Assembly: GCA_018399295.1 (NCBI GenBank)
Contig: JAGYOO010000090.1
Span: 1-6,248 of the forward strand
From: Candidatus Omnitrophota bacterium
Lineage (GTDB): Bacteria > Omnitrophota > Gorgyraeia > B26-G9
DNA: 6,248 nt
Direction of reading: 5' to 3'
This document shows, in pieces, positions 1 to 4,333 of the stretch. The translations under genes and the position numbers were made by a program. Under the pieces are notes generated by a model. That model was not told the DNA's origin. It was given only the letters and a program-made list of their open reading frames with translations, and did no database searches. Numbering within the stretch: the stretch's first letter is position 1; every line of letters starts with the position of its first letter.

Positions 1-1934
1 ACTTCCTTATTCGGCCGCGCGATATTAATAAACTTTTTAATCTTATTTTCCAGATTCCGAGGCTGGCCGCCGGCCTCCTGTTGAATTATCCGCCTCAGAA
101 ACATGGCGAATGAGAATTCCTTTTCATCATTCCGCAGCAAATCATAGACAATCCTCCCAACTGCCGGCAGGTAGATCTTATTAATCCGCCTGACCCGTTC
201 AAGCTGCCCCAAAACACCGTCTCCCAGTTCAGGAAACAGTTCTGAATAGATCTCCGGTCCGAAAACGTTTCCATAAAAACTGTTTATGCGCAGAATATTG
301 GCAAGACGGTCGTATTGCGCGGTGCCGGCGGCAAGATCGGGAAAGTTCTTGGCCAGCCTCTGCAGTTCCGCCACCGCGCCCTGCCGTAATTCTGTTTTTC
401 GCGAAGACAAAAACAAACGCAAAATCCACCCCCCGGCCTGTTGCGGCACCTGCTTCAACAGGAACAATGCCGGCTGAATTCCGGCCTGCTGAGCGATCGA
501 TTCCCAGACCGGCGGCCGGTCGGGTTCATCAGAAAAGGTTTTAAGCCACAACTCCTTCAAGGCGCGCAGCCGGTTGGCGGCATGCCGCGGTGACAATTTC
601 TCCGCCTCGTCTTTAAACCGAAACAGTTTCACCAACAGCTTCGCGGCGTCACCTTCATCTTCCGGGTTTTTACCCAGCGAATCCAGTTTACGGGAAAGAT
701 CCTTCCGATTCCGCTCGATCCATTCCTGACGATTTAAAAACTCAGGTTCCTGGAAAAACTCCGCTGCCTCCCGGTCCAGCCGGCTTTGGAGGAAATTCCG
801 AAACTTTTCCACGGCTCCGATCGTATGCTTGACCAGGGGATCATTTGTCAGCTGCGGATTCCGCCCCTCAAAAAACCGGTTTACCGTTACCTCCGATACC
901 CCGAACTCATCTGCCAGCTTTTTATAACTCTCTCCTTGGCCAAACCTCTTTTGAACAAGTTCCCTGAGCCTTTCCGATTCCAGCCCGCTGCTCTTAAGAT
1001 GCCCCTCGTTAATAAGCTCAAACACCAACGGCAGAAGTTTAGGAAGCAGCGGCTTTGAGTCTATAAATTTAAGGGCCTTGATCTGGTTCTTTGCACATAA
1101 TAATTCAACCAATCCTTCCGAATCTCCGGCCAATGCCAGGAATTCCTGCTCAGCCTTTTGCCGCTGTTTGCGCAACCCGGCCCGGCTCATCCCCAGCTTC
1201 TCTACCGCCTGGTTTATCGATATCTCCGGATTATTGAGCAGGACCGTCGCTATCTCCTTACGCCGGTTACCCGCGGTTTCCGGCCACTTCTCAAGTACCG
1301 TTTGACACAACTGTCTCAGGTCCGGGGATACGGCAAGTTCTTCCCGCAAAAACAGGAACAATTCTTTACTTACATAAGCCTTCAGTTCCCTGTTGACCGC
1401 GGTTTTTAATTCGGCATTCTGCTGAATCTCTTCTCCGATCAATTCATAAGCCCCGCGAACAAAGCTTTCATAAACACTTCTTCCCAGCAGGACCCGGCTT
1501 ACCGCCGAGACATCCACCTGCCATAACTCAGCCAGCCGACGGTCCAATGTTTCGGGATCAGCTTTCCGATTTTCAACCGCGTGCCACAGGGCCTTCTCCT
1601 CACGCCCCCCCAGCCATCCCTCCCTCCCGGCCTGGTAGACCAGAGACATCAGCAGCTCAGGATCAGAGTTCATTATTAATGTGTTCAGCCACTTCCGATC
1701 CGGATAACGCAGACCAAACCCTCCGGCCTCGATCGAATAATCAATGCCGGTCTCCAGGAACAGTACCAGCTTAAGCACGGAGAATCTATCCGCCTGAAAC
1801 GCCAGGGAAGGGATCTTATCGACAAAAAGACTTGGCGCGAGCATGGCCCGGCTCCCCGGAGACAAGGCAAGCGCCGGCTCACAGAAAATAAGCATACTAA
1901 GCAAAAAGACCATGGGACGAAAAAAGTATTTCAT
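1..1934 (-). CDS. Signal-peptide protein with repeated HTH-like segments; 3' end beyond window
   Basis: One uninterrupted reading frame of 644 codons starts at the ATG at 1934-1932 and is still open at position 1, so the C-terminus is missing. The start is supported by a classic Sec signal peptide directly after it: MKYFFRP, then a hydrophobic core (MVFLLSMLIF), then a likely signal peptidase I site after ALA (residue 23). The mature part begins LSPGS. Three helix-turn-helix-like segments are visible. Residues 134-149 (LAELWQVDVSAVSRVL) match the LacI-type HTH pattern without gaps; the others are around 238-261 (core EKLGMSRAGLRKQ) and 335-358 (core LADEFGVSEVTVNRF). They are about 100 residues apart and each follows a mostly helical stretch. 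The rest (about 370-644) looks helical and charged, with no family I recognise. The gene starts 1 base after the stop of the upstream gene (TGAAATG), so it is the third gene of an operon. No Shine-Dalgarno is seen. The frame and signal peptide are solid. DNA binding is doubtful because the protein appears to be exported. Confidence 0.88.
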   Translation of the reverse strand, partial: MKYFFRPMVFLLSMLIFCEPALALSPGSRAMLAPSLFVDKIPSLAFQADRFSVLKLVLFLETGIDYSIEAGGFGLRYPDRKWLNTLIMNSDPELLMSLVYQAGREGWLGGREEKALWHAVENRKADPETLDRRLAELWQVDVSAVSRVLLGRSVYESFVRGAYELIGEEIQQNAELKTAVNRELKAYVSKELFLFLREELAVSPDLRQLCQTVLEKWPETAGNRRKEIATVLLNNPEISINQAVEKLGMSRAGLRKQRQKAEQEFLALAGDSEGLVELLCAKNQIKALKFIDSKPLLPKLLPLVFELINEGHLKSSGLESERLRELVQKRFGQGESYKKLADEFGVSEVTVNRFFEGRNPQLTNDPLVKHTIGAVEKFRNFLQSRLDREAAEFFQEPEFLNRQEWIERNRKDLSRKLDSLGKNPEDEGDAAKLLVKLFRFKDEAEKLSPRHAANRLRALKELWLKTFSDEPDRPPVWESIAQQAGIQPALFLLKQVPQQAGGWILRLFLSSRKTELRQGAVAELQRLAKNFPDLAAGTAQYDRLANILRINSFYGNVFGPEIYSELFPELGDGVLGQLERVRRINKIYLPAVGRIVYDLLRNDEKEFSFAMFLRRIIQQEAGGQPRNLENKIKKFINIARPNKE

Positions 1935-1935
1935 T

Positions 1936-3291
1936 TCAGATAGAGATTTCGATTGAACTTAAACTGGTTTTTGGCACTGTTCTGCCCGGAACATCCGGCA
2001 GCGTCAGGCCAGGCTGTTCCGGAAGTGCCATTGCCCGAAGAATAATATACCCATCCCGAAAACATTCCGCGAAACTATCTCTCAGCTCATTCGCGAAAAA
2101 ACTGTTCGGATCATTTCTTTCCTCTTTCTTCAGCATCTGAAGGTAGGAACCGGCGACTCCCAGAGTGTGGCTGAGCAGCTGGCGCAGATCGTACTCCCCG
2201 GCAGTACGTTGGCGGCTGAATTCCCCCCAGTCCTCAGTGGTTTTCACATCCTGGTTCTCGGCCCGGCGATTAAACCTCTGCAAAAGCAGGAGGCCTTTTA
2301 ATCGTATCCATTCCTCGCCCTGGTTTTCAATCTGGGTCATTATCTGCCGGACAGACGGATTATTATCCATGACCAGAGAATTGATAAGCGAGTCCATTGA
2401 TTCCCCCAGCCTGTTCTTCCGGCCCTGTTCCCATCCCAGGTATGGCCTGACAACATCATTACCCGTCAGCTCCTGGCGCATCAGAGGCATGAACTTTTCC
2501 CCCTGCCGCAAGTCCATGACCGCGATATTCCGGTAGACCCGAACAGAGTTAAGGTTTTGCAACACCCCATCCCGCGCCTCAAGTTCCAGTTCCATAACGT
2601 TTTCATCCCGGAACCGAAACCCGAACCTTTCATAGAATGGGCGGGCCTTAAACGCCGGATCATATACATATACGGTTTTATCCCCCCGATCGCGGGCCTC
2701 TTCAATCACCATCATCAGCAACAGAGAACCCGCTCCCGCGTGTTCAAAAGTATTTACCGATATCGCCAGGTTACTTCCCAGACCGACATGAACACATTTC
2801 TGCCCGGAATCGAACAGCACATCGCAAAATCCTTCTTTATTTTCCATTTCTTCAGTAAACGGGTTAAGCTCGCTAAGGGAATACGTTACCTGCTTCAGCC
2901 CCTCGATCTCACGGGAAAACGCCTTGCGCCGTATCGCCCAGGCATAGTTCCCCTTCTTTTCCACGACCAAGGCCTGCAACCGGCCCCAATCATTAACCGG
3001 CTCCAGCTGTTTACCTTTAAAGTTATCCTTGTAGAAAAGTCCCAGCCGCGCCAGAGCACCCATCAGATCCGGCGTTTCTCTTCGGGTCTGGACCACCTTC
3101 AGAAATCCGCGGGCTTTACCCGTTTTTCCTGAAACGGCATTAATTTTTGATCCTGCATCCAGTGATGATCCCGCCGGCTTCAGCCAGAGGGCCGGGGCCA
3201 GGGTTTCGGTTCTGCCGGTACGAGCCGAAGCAATCCGCATTGGCAGAAAAACCAGGAACACTGTTAAAAGAAACAGATATTTTTTATTCAT
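1936..3291 (-). CDS. Signal-peptide protein with GNAT acetyltransferase domain
   Basis: A 451-residue protein. Residues 1-23 form a Sec signal peptide: MNKK, hydrophobic core YLFLLTVFLVFLP, cleavage site ASA. The mature part contains LAPALWLKP. Residues about 100-240 look like a GNAT (N-acetyltransferase) domain. The acetyl-CoA loop reads EHAGAGSLLL (183-192, close to the family Q/R-x-x-G-x-G/A), followed by the helix EEARDRG, a strand KTVYVYD, and the typical FYERFGF (219-225). The substrate cannot be told. Residues about 250-440 are mostly helical. The stretch 366-387 (LRQLLSHTLGVAGSYLQML core) loosely recalls a histidine-kinase dimerisation helix with H375, but no kinase ATPase domain follows. 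The C-terminus is SSIEISI. An in-frame ATG at 3318 would add nine residues (MPWTVRFKI) and overlap the previous gene. I chose 3291 because it places the charged signal-peptide n-region at the start, 4 bases after the upstream stop. Neither start has a good ribosome binding site. Confidence 0.88.
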   Translation of the reverse strand: MNKKYLFLLTVFLVFLPMRIASARTGRTETLAPALWLKPAGSSLDAGSKINAVSGKTGKARGFLKVVQTRRETPDLMGALARLGLFYKDNFKGKQLEPVNDWGRLQALVVEKKGNYAWAIRRKAFSREIEGLKQVTYSLSELNPFTEEMENKEGFCDVLFDSGQKCVHVGLGSNLAISVNTFEHAGAGSLLLMMVIEEARDRGDKTVYVYDPAFKARPFYERFGFRFRDENVMELELEARDGVLQNLNSVRVYRNIAVMDLRQGEKFMPLMRQELTGNDVVRPYLGWEQGRKNRLGESMDSLINSLVMDNNPSVRQIMTQIENQGEEWIRLKGLLLLQRFNRRAENQDVKTTEDWGEFSRQRTAGEYDLRQLLSHTLGVAGSYLQMLKKEERNDPNSFFANELRDSFAECFRDGYIILRAMALPEQPGLTLPDVPGRTVPKTSLSSIEISI

Positions 3292-3294
3292 AAT

Positions 3295-3305
3295 TTTAAA
3301 TCGAA
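3295..3305 (-). repeat. TTCGATTTAAA over the stop codon (copy 1)
   Basis: Eleven bases spanning Ser-Ile-stop of the methyltransferase-like gene. They are identical and in the same reading register as the end of the GGDEF-type gene (4323-4333). It may reflect a shared C-terminal tail or common origin of the gene ends. It is short enough that chance plus the Ser-Ile constraint could explain it. Confidence 0.45.
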
Positions 3306-4168
3306 CTGTCCAGGGCATATAGCGCCCTTACTTGATCTACCCTGAAAGACGGCATTACTTCCCGATCTTTCTTCCGCGCCTCATAAACACTTTCAAACTT
3401 GATCGCGTCTCCGATGAACACCGGTACCGAGTAAAGAAGCTTACGCGGCGCGAAGCGGTCTTCTTTGGAAAAACTAACAGCCAGCAGGACATTGCCGTCC
3501 GGATAAACCAGACGACTGATCAGCCGCAGCCGGGGGACCTCGACACTGCGATATCTCTGGTTGATGTCTACTGAGCTTAAGAATCCGAAGTCAGCGGCAA
3601 ATCCCCGGCCGCCGGATCTTAACACCCTTTGAATATCACTCAATACCTTCAGCTTGTCTTTGAAATAGGGATAAACCACATCCGCAATAATTATCACGTC
3701 AAAAGACTTATCATGAAACGGCAGCCCGTCATTCGCGTCGCCGACCACCATACTCTGCCGGATCTCATCCTGCCACTCCAGGGGTACCAGATTCTCCCGC
3801 GCGTACGAAAAAACCTCCAGCCTTCCCTGAATGATTTCCCTCAGATAACGCATTCGCAGCTGAAGGTCCGTATACCGGCCGCCGCCGACAAGCAATACCC
3901 GCAGCGGCAGCTCAGAAACCTCTGTCAGTCTGCGGCTGATCTCGTTCCCGATGGCGCCCTGAAAGACTCCTTCGTCAAGATCATCAAAGTTTCGGCTGAT
4001 CGCCTCTTCACTGCCATATGGATTCGAAAGTCTCTGCCCCAGACTAAACTGAAAAGCCTTCTCCCCAATGCCTAACCGGGGAGAAAGGCAACAGCCGGCC
4101 GAACCGGCTTGAACCGGGCCGGCAAAAACAGCAATTATGAGGATTAAGGTTACAATTATATTAGACAT
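3296..4168 (-). CDS. Signal-peptide protein with class I SAM-methyltransferase-like fold
   Basis: A 290-residue protein. Residues 1-21 are a hydrophobic leader (MSNIIVTLILIIAVFAG) ending in a likely cleavage site VQA, then GSAGCCLSP. Residues about 86-200 match the class I methyltransferase layout: a glycine-rich loop VLLVGGGRY (91-99), the adenine-side GDA (143-145), then LPFHDKSFDVII (149-160) and the RVLRSGGRGF strand (181-190), which resemble the LPF-D-SFD and RVL-PGG signatures of the Methyltransf_11 type. The acidic residue that usually precedes the glycine loop, and the one that ends strand 2 and binds the ribose of SAM, are not evident (LV and FSY instead), so activity is uncertain. 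The C-terminus is LDSSI. The frame is open upstream to a TTG at 4222, but that TTG is part of a strong -35 box and the extra codons are extremely AT-rich, so ATG 4168 is preferred. The leader lacks a positive n-region with this start, which leaves some doubt. It is the first gene of a three-gene operon. Confidence 0.85.
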   Translation of the reverse strand: MSNIIVTLILIIAVFAGPVQAGSAGCCLSPRLGIGEKAFQFSLGQRLSNPYGSEEAISRNFDDLDEGVFQGAIGNEISRRLTEVSELPLRVLLVGGGRYTDLQLRMRYLREIIQGRLEVFSYARENLVPLEWQDEIRQSMVVGDANDGLPFHDKSFDVIIIADVVYPYFKDKLKVLSDIQRVLRSGGRGFAADFGFLSSVDINQRYRSVEVPRLRLISRLVYPDGNVLLAVSFSKEDRFAPRKLLYSVPVFIGDAIKFESVYEARKKDREVMPSFRVDQVRALYALDSSI

Positions 4169-4193
4169 TATAATTATATTTAAAAAGTAGTAA

Positions 4194-4222
4194 AGTATAC
4201 CATATTTTTCATATGTTTTCAA
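4194..4222 (-). promoter_or_regulatory. Sigma-70-type promoter for the three-gene operon
   Basis: On the minus strand, TTGAAA (4222-4217) is followed by exactly 17 bases and TATACT (4199-4194). Each hexamer differs from consensus at one position, and TGG just before the -10 gives an extended -10 (TGn). Transcription would start near 4187, leaving a leader of about 19 bases before ATG 4168 and no Shine-Dalgarno site. The match is seen directly. Promoter activity is inferred, but the location upstream of a tight operon fits well. Confidence 0.72.
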
Positions 4223-4250
4223 AAAAATAAGGCATATTAAATTTTACTTA

Positions 4251-4279
4251 AATATAATACAGTATTGAAGAAGTGTTAA
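4251..4279 (-). promoter_or_regulatory. Possible second, upstream promoter
   Basis: On the minus strand, TTAACA (4279-4274), 17 bases and TATATT (4256-4251) form a second promoter-like pair. It would start transcription near 4244, about 75 bases before ATG 4168. The surrounding DNA is so AT-rich that such a match may arise by chance. Support is weaker than for the downstream promoter. Confidence 0.33.
4256..4266. repeat. Small palindrome AATACAGTATT
   Basis: A perfect inverted repeat of two 5-base arms around one central base (AATAC-A-GTATT). It lies over the spacer and -10 of the possible upstream promoter. It could be a binding site for a dimeric regulator, but it is short and the region is AT-rich, so it may be chance. 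Confidence 0.3.
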
Positions 4280-4322
4280 ACATATCTATGGGAAATAAAG
4301 CCGTAAAGATTTCAGGAAGGAG

Positions 4323-4333
4323 TTTAAATCGAA
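4323..4333 (-). repeat. TTCGATTTAAA over the stop codon (copy 2)
   Basis: Second copy of the 11-base string, covering Ser-Ile-stop of the GGDEF-type gene. After the stop the sequence shows no GC-rich hairpin with a T-run, so I cannot point to an intrinsic terminator for this gene. Confidence 0.45.

Noticed and set aside
461..509. Possible fourth HTH (SIAQQAGIQPALFLLKQV) in the left-edge gene
   Set aside because: The turn and recognition helix are poor (Q-P at the turn), and the spacing of about 140 residues breaks the roughly 100-residue period.
1605..1611. C7 run within the left-edge gene
   Set aside because: Short; the frame is intact across it, and there is no sign it has a role.
2557..3132. 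191-codon open frame on the plus strand
   Set aside because: It lies antisense inside the GNAT-domain gene, has no recognisable motif, and the minus-strand product shows clear family signatures and a signal peptide.
3315..3318. Alternative ATG at 3318 for the GNAT-domain gene
   Set aside because: It adds MPWTVRFKI before a complete signal peptide and overlaps the previous gene; only a weak AGGG lies upstream.
4166..4178. TATAAT five bases before ATG 4168, suggesting a leaderless transcript
   Set aside because: No -35-like hexamer lies at the right distance, and the TTGAAA/TATACT pair upstream is far better.
4314..4322. Perfect-looking Shine-Dalgarno AGGAAGGAG on the plus strand
   Set aside because: No start codon follows at a usable distance and no plus-strand gene begins there.
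4223..4323. Search for an intrinsic terminator after the GGDEF-type gene
   Set aside because: A T-run exists on the minus strand near 4227-4221, but no GC-rich hairpin precedes it.
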